The notes below the pieces were generated by a model. It did not search any database. It was given only the letters and a program-made list of their open reading frames with translations, and was not told the origin of the DNA. This document shows, piece by piece, positions 50,101-60,664 of a stretch of 64,000 nucleotides of DNA; the first letter of the stretch is position 1; every line of letters begins with the position of its first letter. The translations under genes were made by a program, and so were the position numbers. Source of the DNA: Alitta virens (lineage: Eukaryota; Annelida; Polychaeta; Phyllodocida; Nereididae); assembly GCA_932294295.1 (NCBI GenBank), contig OW028585.1, positions 23,248,313 through 23,312,312 of the forward strand, given 5' to 3'.

Positions 50101-51149
50101 TTTAATCCAATGTGTAAATAAACAAATTAATTCTTTAATTCAGTCTGTGTAAAATAAACAAATTAAGTTTTTTAATCCATTGTGTAAATAACACCATTTA
50201 ACTCCTTAATTATTTAATCCTCAATCATTGACACCTGTGTCAACATAATTTATGATTATAAATTTCAAACAATCAGTGGCTAGATCTGGTTTAACTGATC
50301 AAGCAGGACTGAGCAGTCTATTTCTCTCTCTGGCAATAAAATCAGAGACCTGCTGGTCAAGAATCATCATCACCAGTAGTATAGGCTTCACCATGCAGAC
50401 TAACGCATACAGCAGGTGGCGCTACTGTTGTACTGTGAGGTGCTGCCACCACACATCAGCCAGTTATGTGAGGTGCTGCCACCATGCTGTGTATATACGC
50501 ATTATATATGTATTTATCAAAGTTATATGTGTACACATGTGTAATCAAGGGATCCTAATTAATATATGATTAATTAGTTGCAGATATTTTACAGGTTTTA
50601 ATAATAAAAGTTTCAGAGGTGTAAGCATATGCAAGACTAATTATTGATGTTAATTAAAAACATTAATTATTATCATAATGTCTTAATGAAAGATTTTGAT
50701 GAAGATTTGATTGGCCATAATTTGTACAATGATACACAATTATATGCATTGTAGTGTTCACTGATATATATTTAAACCCTTCATATAACATCATGGTGTT
50801 GCACAATTTGGTACATCTAATGTTATTATCACAGAGTGAGGGGGCTGGAAATAGATAGAATTTCTTTCATTTGCAGATGGCCATGTTTTTTAAGGTAATA
50901 AAAGAAGTGCTATTTAATTGTAGCTTTTCTAGACATTGTATTCTTAACAATATAAACCGCACAGTAAGCCTTAATGTGTTTATATGTAAAATCACATGTT
51001 AAGAGTTGTGTTACAACTGTACACAGTTGCAACTTTAGTTGTATCAGTGAGAGGACGCCACCAGTTCTAAATGGGTTAAAATTTTAACTGGGGCAGTAGT
51101 TTTTCTGAGTGAGTAGCATAATACACATGTTAAAACTTCACGGCTAACC
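50101..51149. other. Interval between minisatellite and 191-aa ORF
   Basis: AT-rich, no gene. It contains the CTCF-like motif and the direct repeat noted at 50,410-50,485. Confidence 0.5.
50410..50425 (+). promoter_or_regulatory. CTCF-like motif
   Basis: cagcaggtggcgctac fits the core of the bilaterian CTCF binding motif. An 18-bp direct repeat, tgtgaggtgctgccacca, follows at about 50,434 and 50,468. Binding is inferred from motif only. Confidence 0.4.
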
Positions 51150-51725
51150 ATGGCACACAGTCGACAACATTGTCCAACACAGTCTGACATTGATACCTCT
51201 GAAATAAGTGAAATGAGCTACCAAATTCTGCAACTGGACATTAATGAAGATAAGGGAGCCGCACGTTTCTATGATGTCTACAGTGATCCAAGAGTTTCAA
51301 GCAGTTTCTTCAGTGATGAAGTGTGGGAAAACAGTGATATAACTATAACAACGGAGCTCCAGAAAGAAAATCCTGACACCTGTGTAATTCTAGAAGAATT
51401 GAAGGAACTCATAGGTGAGACTGTGGATTTCCAGAGATTTTTGGCAAGCCGTGATCCACCACAACTACCACCTGTATCAGAAGATGCTAAGACATGCGTG
51501 TGCAAGCGAGAAATCACACCTGAAAGACAAACATACTTGCCTTCAATGTCTAGAGCCGATACGTTCTTGACAGTTTCAATGAATCTGCAAGCTTTTCCTG
51601 AAGATCCAGACCTGTGCTTTCCGTGTAACCTTCTTGTTAAATACTGTGACGGTGTTCTTGTACATAGACCAGCACAAGAGAGCAAAGAACGATTTTGTGT
51701 TTCACTGTACAATGTACCAATGTGA
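51150..51725 (+). CDS. Orphan 191-aa acidic protein
   Basis: An intronless open frame with an excellent start context (accATGg). It is acidic and Ser/Thr-rich in the N-terminal half (for example ILQLDINEDK). The C-terminal half has a cluster of cysteines (TCVCK, LCFPCN). No signal peptide or membrane segment is seen. I recognise no family. A polyadenylation-like signal follows within 60-70 bp, so it is probably transcribed. It lies 620 bp upstream of the viral-type polymerase on the same strand and may belong to the same element, perhaps as a regulatory or early gene. That link is inference from proximity. Confidence 0.55.
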   Translation: MAHSRQHCPTQSDIDTSEISEMSYQILQLDINEDKGAARFYDVYSDPRVSSSFFSDEVWENSDITITTELQKENPDTCVILEELKELIGETVDFQRFLASRDPPQLPPVSEDAKTCVCKREITPERQTYLPSMSRADTFLTVSMNLQAFPEDPDLCFPCNLLVKYCDGVLVHRPAQESKERFCVSLYNVPM

Positions 51726-51764
51726 CATTATATTTCTTTGTAATGGTCAGTTTTATACTGTACC

Positions 51765-51807
51765 CTTTTTGATAATAATAAAAGAAATAAAACACAAAAA
51801 AAAAAAG
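51765..51807 (+). terminator. Polyadenylation region of 191-aa ORF
   Basis: aataataaaag and aaataaaac precede a 12-A run. This could be a normal poly(A) signal, or an A tail left by retroposition of the upstream gene. Confidence 0.5.
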
Positions 51808-51839
51808 CGTGAGGACAACTCATGTTTGGGCTTCTAAAC

Positions 51840-52155
51840 AATGACTAATCAACTGAGCAAGCGTGCTGCATGGTGTCACGTGGCAGTACCAGAGTTCAAA
51901 CATGCCAGCATCATGAGGTTTTGTTTCAAAAGCATCAAAGGTTAAGGACTTTTCGACCCCATACCTCAAATCAACTGTTAAGCACTGTATTGTGTTTGGT
52001 TAAAATAAAAGAAGGCTTGTAGACAGCACGTGCTGAGAGCGTTCATACAATGAGCAACCAAATGAGCACACGTATAACTTTGTGTTATGTTGTGACACTA
52101 GTGCTCAAACACAATAGCATCATGAGGTGTTGTGTTTCAAAATCACCAAAGGTCA
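51840..52155 (+). repeat. Diverged direct repeat upstream of polymerase
   Basis: Two ~105-bp blocks about 207 bp apart share agcatcatgaggt, gtttcaaaa and caccaaaggt/catcaaaggt, plus gagca...cacg. They sit between the 191-aa ORF and the polymerase start and could be repeated promoter elements. Confidence 0.5.
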
Positions 52156-52342
52156 AAAAACGTTTCTTTCCCCCTCAAAAATCAAATGATGATAGCGGGA
52201 ACCTCAAAAATGTACACATTCTATTGGTAATAAATTAAAACAAGGACCCCCCCTTTTTCGAGGACTTACCATTGGCCATTGAGTTTTGGCGCGGTTTTCT
52301 ATCTACACCCAAAAAACAACCACTTTTTTGCATGTGGCAAAG

Positions 52343-55300
52343 ATGGCTGAACCTCCTGGTAAGAAAAGGAGGAATGTTTCAACCAGTAGCGATGATGATC
52401 AAAATGACAGGAAGCCATACGTTATCGAAAGAATTAATGAGAGAAGAGCCAGACGTTATGATGTCGAAGAAATTACGTTTAGGGCGAAATTTGATGAGAA
52501 CCTTCAAGGTCAAAAATTGCTGGATGTTACAGACGACCTACACAATATGTTTGAAGACATTCTGGAGAATGTGAATGCTAATCATGTCAACAGTAACGAC
52601 AGAACAAGACTCTCCATTAGACATGCTGGTCTTGATAGGGAGATTTTCATACACTGTCAACCCCAGCACAATATAACTGCCGACGTCATCATGGAAAGTT
52701 TAGTGTAAAATGTCAAAATATATATATATGTTTTTTGAGCGATATTACAAGATCATGCTTCTATTGTTCTATTTCATTGTGTTTTCTTGTTAAAATTTAG
52801 AGTGGGTGCCGTTTTGCAGTCAAACCAAAGTCTGAACATAGATGAGTCTTTCATGGTGGATGTGGGTATAATGCATGATGCAGAGGCTGGGGGCGGTGGC
52901 GATGGTTCAGCGCGCCGAAAAGCCATTACCAATACAGACACCACTTCGGAAGATTGCTCAATTAAGAAAAAAAGATCAATGGTTTTCATACCCGATGTTG
53001 AAGGTGAATATCTGTGTGCAGGCAGGGCTATAGTAACATGTATGGCCAAACTGAAAAACATGAACAAAAAAGAGTACAACATGATTATTAGTCATAGAAA
53101 TGTCCACAGTGCCAATCCTAAGTCTCAAAGAATGAGGGCTATTAGATTGTACCTAGATACAGGAATGTCAATGCGTAGGGCTGTACCTGTTACAGAACTC
53201 AGTAGATTTGAAAAAAAAACTAGGTATACAAATTGTTGTCATTTCTGGGGACATGGGTAACACTGTGATTTACAAAGGCTTCAAGGTCATGAAAGACAAG
53301 ATATTTCTTTATTTGAAAGACCAACATTACCATAGTATTGTCAACATCAATGGTTTTTATGTCAACAAGAAGTTGTGTCAGCAGTGTCTCACAACATATG
53401 CCAGGAAAGTTAAACACTCGTGTAGATTTATGTGCAAAACTTGCGGGGAACAAGTGTGTATGTTTGGTGAGGACTCTTTAGCCTGCCCAGACTGTAACAT
53501 GGTGTGCCGCAACGCCAAGTGCTATCTTTTACACAAGGAGGCCAGGGAGTACAAAATTGGTGCAAAGAAAGGCGAAGAACGCCTATCACTTTGTGACACT
53601 TTTCACAGATGTAAAAAGTGCACAAAAATTATCGATAAGACAAAGAGAGACTTTAAATCTCATATCTGTGGCGAGTGGTTCTGCAGATGCTGTGGTGAAT
53701 ATGTGGTTAACGACCATCTGTGTTACTACAGAATTAAGAAACCTAAGATCACGTCGGGAAGGTTCCTTTATTATGATTTTGAAACGTGTCAAGATGCAGT
53801 CATACAATGTGAAAATGGTTACACTTGCAAATCTCTTCCTAACTGTCCTGACTGTCACCCAAATCAACTGTGTGCAAAGTGTCGGTTTACAGAGACATTT
53901 GCCTAACTACCTTGTCTGCCAGTCAGCATGTGACACATGTCAAGATGACCCTTTCAAACACGATTCGCTCTGTGAGAACTGCGGTGACAGGTGTTCAAAG
54001 TGTGGAACACGTGACAAAGACAGTTTCACCAAACCATTGTGCACCAATGGTTTGTGTGGCATGCGCGAACGTGTGTTTAAAGGTATGGACACATGCCGTG
54101 ATTTCTGTCAATGGCTGATTACACCCCAGCACAAAGGTATGGTTGTAATTGCACACAACTCAAAAGCTTTTGACAACCATTTCATTCTCAACCACTGCGT
54201 TGAAAATGGTATATTTCCAGATGTTACTTACACCGGTTCAAAAATTATGACCATGACCATAGGCGAGGGTGTAGACCTCCGATTTATTGACAGTTTAAAC
54301 TTCTTACCCATGGCCCTAAAAAAGTTGCCACAGGCTCTCAATCTCGGCCAAGAGTTAATGAAAGGGCAGTTTCCACATTTCCTTAACACAAAGGACAACT
54401 GGAACCTTGTGTCAGCCACACACCCGGCACCGCATTTGTACGGGGCAGACCACATGAGTGTTAAAGATCGAGCAGATTTCATGGCTTGGCATAGTGGTGT
54501 AAAGACTAAAGAGTTCGATTTCCAGAAGGAAATTTTAGCCTATACACGTTCAGATGTATCCATCCTGAGGGAAGCGTGCGTAAAATTTCGTAATCTGATC
54601 AGACAAATTACAACACTTGAAGGGTCAGCAGTGCAAGGCGTTGACCCCTTTGCGCACGCCACAATTGCATCCAGTGCCATGCAGATCATTAGACAGCTGA
54701 TGCTGTACGAGGAGCACGATGTTGAACTAGTTGATGGTCGCAAAGGTCGAGGTGTTCTGAAAAGGGGCAGTTGGGTTTTTGAGGGTGAACCCGTTGACAC
54801 AGTAATGATAGCTGAGACAAAATTTGTCAAGTCACCCATACCACAGATACCAGCAAGGGGTTATGGGCGACATACCAATGACAGCAATAAAGCCATAGTG
54901 TGGTTGGAATGGGTGGCTCATAAAAACCAGCGGAAGATCAAACATTCCAGAAATGGTGGTGAACACCGTATCCCCGGCACACGTTTTAGTGTGGACGGTT
55001 TTCATGAGGAGTCACAAAAGGTGTATGAATTTTTTGGTTGCCGTTTTCACGGGCACCACTGTATGAAAGACCGACAGAAGATCTATGATCCCCGGACAAA
55101 CTCCAGTTTAGAAAGCGTGTATCAGAGAACAATGCTGAGACTTCAGCAGATCCGTAGCATGGGCTACAGCACAGTGGTTATGTGGGAATGTGAATTTGAC
55201 GCCATGCTAAAATCATACAGCGAGCTACAGGCGTTTGCCTCAAAATGTGACACTGTCACGCCTCTGAAAATCCGCGATTCGTTCTTTGGAGGACGCGTGT

Positions 55301-56619
55301 CACCAGTGAAGCTTTTCTATGAGGCTCTGGAAGATGAAAAGATCTGTTATCTAGACGTGACCTCATTATACCCCTTTATAACGCTTTCTGGGCGTTACCC
55401 TACCAATCATTGTGATATTATAACAAATCATGATGATTTTGACTACACCCTCGAGAGTTACTACGGCCTAGTGAAACTCAAGGTTCTCCCACCCCGCAAA
55501 CTGTACATTCCAGTTCTACCCGTCCGTTGCGGTGGCAAGCTTAAGTTCCCCCTGTGTTCAAAATGTTCACGGACGGAGACATCGCGACCCTGCAAGTGTT
55601 CAGATGCGGACAGAGCTATAACTGGCACATGGACCACTGAAGAGGTCAAGGCAGCAGTGCAGGCGGGTTACAAGGTTGTTAAAATTTATGAAGTGTATCA
55701 CTTCTCGGAGACCAGCATGGACGATGGTTGCCCTGGCAACATTTTTGAAGAATACGTAAAAATGTTCCTGAAGGTTAAGCAGGAGGCGTCAGGCTACCCC
55801 AACTGGGTCGTTTCAGAGGATGATAAAGAGAGATACCTTGAAAATTACAGAGAAAAACAGGGTATTTCTCTGGAAAAGGACAATGTCCAATACAATGCTT
55901 CTCTGAGACTTATTTCTAAACTGTATGCAAATTCTGCGTGGGGAAAGTTTGTACAGAGATCCAACATGGGGCAGACAATGTATGTCAAAAGCTGCGCTGA
56001 TCTTGCAAAAGTGCGCAATGACCCCACAAAGAGCGTTACAAATTTTCACATCATTACAGATGAATACATAGTGTTAGAATTCAAAAACGCTGACACGTTT
56101 GAGGAAGAGAGCACTTTCACTAATGAAATAATTGGTACATTCACCACATTTCTAGCACGACTGCACCTGTTGAAAATTTTGCAAAAAACCGGTGAAGACA
56201 CCTTGTACTTCGACACCGATAGTGTAATTTTTAGAGAGAAGAACAATCACGAAACTCTCCATGTGGGGGACCTTTTAGGTGAACTGACAGACGAACTGCC
56301 AAGAGGTCAGTACATCAAAACATTCCTGTCTTCAGGCCCCAAGAGTTACTGTTACAAACAGAACGATGACACGTGCGTTACCAAAATCAAAGGTATAACT
56401 TTGAACCATACCAATAACATGATAATTGACTTTGATGTGATGAAAGACATTGTCATAGGTCGTCAACAAATTGTCAAACTCCCTGTAGCCAGTCAGATCT
56501 CAAGGGTTAAACATATGGGGATAATATACAACAGACCCCAGTCCAAAATATTTAGAAAGGTCTTCACTAAACGTGTTGTTATACAGGGCACTTTTGACAC
56601 TGTCCCTTATGGATATTAA
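52343..56619 (+). pseudogene. polB: Protein-primed family B DNA polymerase, virus type
   Basis: The product replicates linear DNA from a protein primer in Polintons/Mavericks, adintoviruses and relatives. Exon 1 (52,343-52,704) begins with a basic, acidic, nuclear-signal-like segment. A 96-bp intron (52,705-52,800, GTAAAA...TTTAG) keeps the frame. Exon 2 has an N-terminal array of CxxC zinc knuckles (53,370-53,730), exonuclease motif I YYDFET (~53,770), a second Cys cluster, Exo II AHNSKAFDNHF (~54,163), Exo III YTRSDVS (~54,541), a nuclease-like insert (RNGGEHRIPG...VYEFFGCRFHG), and polymerase motifs DVTSLYP, KLYANSAWGK and YFDTDSV. The stop is at 56,617-56,619. Two frame breaks are seen: at a 9-A run (53,211-53,219) and near 53,880-53,900 in the second Cys cluster. 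They mean a dead copy, or homopolymer sequencing error for the first. The lack of other disruption over 2.7 kb suggests recent activity. No neighbouring integrase or capsid gene was found. Confidence 0.9.
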
Positions 56620-57004
56620 CATAGGCCTAACCGACCACCTATTTTTCTATACATTTTTGTTTTTTTTGCACACGTTTTTGTAAATTTTCTGGAAAATACA
56701 ATAATTTCTTATTAACGTGAACCAGACAGAAAATGTTTTTAAAGCACTCTAGTATCAATAGTTAAGCGCGTGGCCAACTTATATCCGTGTTAGACATCCT
56801 CACTGGAGCTTATCGTGTTACAAAAATCAGGAAAAATGAATCCAATATGGTCTTATCGTTTTAAGTTCCCTAGGCCAACAAGAGATTGACTGCGCTGATC
56901 TGTTAGGCACCAGTATAGCACACCCTCAGTGATTTTCATCAGATCAGACGTCTAGCAAATTTCAGGATATTTTAACATATTTCTAGCAAAACACGCACAT
57001 TAAA
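56620..57004 (+). other. Intergenic, polymerase to membrane gene A
   Basis: AT-rich 385 bp with an A/T-rich stretch that may include the polymerase 3' end (aatacaataattt, ~56,695) and the promoter of gene A. No TATA box stands out. Confidence 0.4.
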
Positions 57005-58257
57005 ATGTCGATCGTTTTAATAGCATTTATCTGCACGCTTGCCTGCGCACATGGTTACACCTTTACATGCGGTGCTTACAAACTCCGAGAACAGTACAAT
57101 CTATGCTCATGCTATTATGATGCTACAATCAAGAAAGTGAGAGCTAACTGTACAATGACGTCGACACTGCAAGAAATCCCCTCATTTTCATCGACATTGA
57201 CAAAAATGCTGGTTTCAATAGACATGGGAGGAACGGCTTTTTGTCAATCAGTGTCACACATAGAGCATCAAGAAGCTGTGGTCATCTTGTGCAACAGGAC
57301 GGCTGGTAAGTGTCTTAAGTTTTCTTGCTAACAGTGTGTGTTGTTTTATTTTTAGTAGAAAAATATTTCATGCAACATTTCTCTTTTTTATATAACTAAG
57401 GAAGGGGCCAACAGACCCATCACCCCCAACAGCCAGAGGAAGCACGTCAAACAACCATCAACAGCCCAAGAAGTGTTTCCCCGTCTGACAGCTATGAAGA
57501 GACGTCAACACAAGGCATTGAAAGACCCCGAGAGGGCACCCCTGCAACCACATCACTGTCACCACCTCGTGGGACTTCACCGTTTACAGACAGGTCTGAC
57601 ATCCGTGAAGAGACCTCAACACAAGGTGTTGAAAGACCCCAAGAGGGCCCCCCTGCAACCACGTCACTGTCAACACCTCTAGAGGCCTCTACATTTACAA
57701 CAAGGTCAAGGACGTCTGTAATACTCGCCACACTTCTAGCGTCCACACAAACAGTGCACAACTTCGCCAGTATACAATCAACCACTGAGAGAACACCCAC
57801 TAATGCTGGCCCCAACATCAGCAACACCAAAAACAATTCGGTTAGTTTCAAACCAAACATGGCCCCCTTGATAACAGCCACAGACAAAAGATCAACCACC
57901 ACGTGGTTTACTATAACAATGTCACCGGATACTTGTCTACTGACATTAATCATTCTGTATGGTGTTGTAAAGGTATGTGTGTACTGTAATTTATATAAAA
58001 ACATATTTTCAGTTTTTTGGTTTTTAAAAAAAAAAAAAACTGTCACTGTATAAAAAATACTGTGATGTTTACGCTTTTTGCAGTTGTGTATCAGGACTGG
58101 TCAGAAAAAGTGTAAAAATATGTGTGTTCAACAGGAGGGAGGCAGGGCAATTTACAGGCCCAGCACACCTGAACCCTACAGATATTTTGGTGCAGCAGGG
58201 CGAGCCTCAAACACTGACGGTGATGATGGCGAGGTGCTCCTAACAACTTTTAGGTAA
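57005..58257 (+). CDS. Type I membrane protein A, mucin-like stalk
   Basis: Three-exon model: 57,005-57,305, 57,401-57,972, 58,084-58,257, with GTAAGT and GTATGT donors and matching phases, giving 348 residues. A signal peptide (1-17) precedes a Cys-rich ectodomain in exon 1 (CSCYY, then ANC, L..IP and a later Cys) that recalls an LRR N-terminal cap. Exon 2 encodes a Ser/Thr/Pro-rich, probably O-glycosylated stalk with a duplicated 37-residue unit (each starts EETSTQG, 111 bp apart) and a membrane segment at ~269-290. Exon 3 is a ~57-residue cytoplasmic tail with clustered Lys and Cys and a Tyr-rich piece. The ectodomain is paralogous to gene B, next downstream. The stop TAA overlaps a GTAAGA donor, so an alternative longer transcript is possible (see findings). 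A viral-type surface glycoprotein is suggested by architecture and neighbours, not by homology. Confidence 0.6.
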
Positions 58258-58399
58258 GACCAAAAAAAATAATTTGTAATTTTGTTAGCTATGGTAAGAA
58301 GCTATAATTTTCATTACAGGCGTTGTTTTACCCTCCCCTAGCAGTGGCTCATATGTACAGCACATTTTGGGTTTTAATTCATTTATATAACAAGAGTGT

Positions 58400-58860
58400 A
58401 AAATATTGTGAACATATGTGCGACAATCAGAACTCTTACGGTAAACATTTTTTTATTTTTGTATAAGAAATCTTCATTACTATAGCCAACAATATTTTGT
58501 ATTCCAAAATTTAGAATCTAAAGAACTGTTTATGCCACAACTTTTGCGTCTGAACTATCAGAACATTTACGGTAATTGATTTCCCCCCAATGCGTAGTAT
58601 TAAAAATAATTTTACTATAAGAAATCACCGCTACTAACACCGACAAAGCGCTGTATTCCAAAATTGTGCGGCAATCAGAACTCTTACGGTAAAAAAAAAA
58701 TTTAAAAAAAAAAAAATAATAATAAATAAAAAATCTTCATTACTATAGCCAACATTTTTTTTTTATTCCAAAAATTGCGAATTTAAACAGGCTCTTATAT
58801 CGCCGCTTTTACGCGTCTGAATTATCAGAACATTTACTGTAATTGCGATTTTTTAAACTA
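58400..58860 (+). repeat. ~250-bp imperfect tandem repeat
   Basis: gcaatcagaactcttacggta occurs at about 58,421 and 58,671. ttcattactatagccaaca occurs at 58,473 and 58,736. atcagaacatttac(g/t)gtaat occurs at about 58,557 and 58,817. A dimer-like unit of ~250-263 bp is thus repeated about twice. It is AT-rich and lies between genes A and B. It may be cis-regulatory or a replication-related element. Confidence 0.7.
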
Positions 58861-58884
58861 ATGCGTACTTAGCGTATTTGTTAT

Positions 58885-59004
58885 GAATTGACCTAATTAG
58901 CCAGGTGTTTCAGCGCAAATATTGTCCGCGTATTTGTAAAGAATCAGGTGCAAGCTTTTGTTTAAGAACTGACCTAATTAGCCAGATGTTTCAGAGCAAA
59001 TATT
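58885..59004 (+). repeat. 40-bp direct repeat upstream of gene B
   Basis: gacctaattagccag(g/a)tgtttcag(c/a)gcaaatattgt occurs twice, 79 bp apart, ending ~70 bp before the gene B start. It is a candidate promoter or protein-binding repeat. Confidence 0.75.
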
Positions 59005-59077
59005 GTTGATTAAAATTAGTTCTTTCCAGTCGTATTAATCACATGCTTTTTGTCATTTCTTACAGAGAGACAAGAGC

Positions 59078-60265
59078 ATGAGGAAGGTTTTTTTAGATGC
59101 CATTTTTTTAACATATTTTTTTTCGGGGCTGATGCCGTTGACGACGAACACTGCGCCAGACCCTAGGACTTATGGATATGAATATGACTGCGGACAGGCT
59201 GATACAGGACGACGCGTGTGCGCCTGCTACTACATCGACGGAGGGCGTGAAATCTTTGCCGACTGTAGCGGTAGGGCCATGCTAAGGTACATACCGGAAT
59301 TCACGGCAATAGAAATGGACCGCTTATCTACAATAGCTATGACTTCTACGCCCTACTGTGCTGACAGACCGCTGATCCGACGACAAATGCTCCATGACGT
59401 ACGCATCCTCTGCGACCCTGGGGTGGAGGAGGCACCAACTACACGACCACCCGAACTGTCCAGGCTTTCTAGGCCCCCCTCAGGATTGTTTTTTGAAGAC
59501 AGTGACAGCGTTGAGGATGGCAACGCTCTGGGCATCGCGGGCCTTTCCATCGGCGTGATTGCCCTTGTAGCTGTCATTGCCACGTGCACCACGCTTCTTG
59601 TGATCTTCAGACGTGTAAGTTCCTAAATTTTTGCATTTTCGACTTGTGCCGGTCCTGAATTAATCTACCCCAAAAATGTTATTTTAATTGTGCTAGAACC
59701 TAAAACTTGTGAAATATGTGATAAAAGTTAATTCTAATGGTCTCCAAAAAATATGTGCATAAAACATTTTTGAGGTCGTTATACTGTGCTATACTGTACT
59801 AAACACATTATTTTATGTCATTATTAGTTTTTCATAATCCTAATGGGTTTAATTATTTTGGAAAAAAGTACAGTAAAACCCCCAAAAATGTTATTTTAAT
59901 TGTGCTAGAACTTAAAACTTTGTGAAAATATTTTGATAAAAGTTAATTTTAAAGGCCTCGAAATATGTGCATAAAAAATTTTTTGGTTCGTAATACTGTG
60001 CTCTACTGTACTAAACACATTATTTATCTTTTATTTATTTTTTTTTACAGGGGCACCCTGGATTCGTTCGGCTGGTGGAGGCCCTTTGCCGGTGTTCCTG
60101 GGGGCGTGCTCTGCTCGCCCGCCTTGCAGGCCCTGTCGGAGGAGCGGCCCTGCAAAATTTGGCATCAACGGTGGCAGAGGTCATCGACATCTCAACGCAG
60201 TGAGTGGTCATGCTTTTCATCTTTTCTCCTGCATGGGTGGGGAGGGTCAAAAAACAAATGGAATG

Positions 60266-60299
<34 letters not shown>

Positions 60300-60664
60300 T
60301 ATTTTATTTTATTTATTAATTTTTTTTGCAAAACACAATTTTTTTAAAAAACGCTTAATTTATTAACACAATTGTTTTCAGATGTCCTACCGGCACAGGT
60401 ACAGGTACAGGCTGCAGACCCCCTGAGGAACATGTGGCCGGCGCCACAGCCTGCTTTAGTGACTCTGCATACGTCGAGGAACTCGGCGAGTTGTCGACGC
60501 CTCTGAAGCAGCAGGGTATACAGGCGGACAGCCACGTGGTTGATGTTCAAGCTACCGCTGGAATAGATAGATGGCCTCGCCGCGTCCTTATTGATGAAGA
60601 TGTCCAGTTCAACATCTTTGACAATGAAGCAGACATTAGTGGATTTTGTGAGACAGTTGTCTGA
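59078..60664 (+). CDS. Type I membrane protein B, paralog of A
   Basis: Three-exon model: 59,078-59,614, 60,051-60,199, 60,382-60,664. Donors are GTAAGT and GTGAGT, acceptors tttacag and tttcag, phases 0 and 2, for 322 residues. A hydrophobic signal (1-25) is followed by an ectodomain with the same Cys pattern as A (CACYY, ADC, L..IPEF, TPYC, ILC). A short Pro-rich acidic stalk, a strong membrane helix at ~150-177 and an unusually long 145-residue cytoplasmic tail follow, the tail having Gly-Thr repeats (GTGTGTG), a tyrosine motif (AYVEEL) and an acidic end. An acceptor (59,065) lies 12 bp before the ATG, so the 5' UTR is spliced. The gene is tandem to A and probably arose by duplication. Function is unknown; a surface receptor or viral envelope-like protein fits. 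Confidence 0.65.
60268..60299 (+). repeat. (TTA)n microsatellite in gene B intron
   Basis: About ten tta units inside the second intron. Confidence 0.9.

Noticed and set aside
52343..56619. Cellular replicative DNA polymerase
   Set aside because: The zinc-knuckle N-terminus, nuclease-like insert and protein-primed motif spacing match viral/Polinton polymerases instead.
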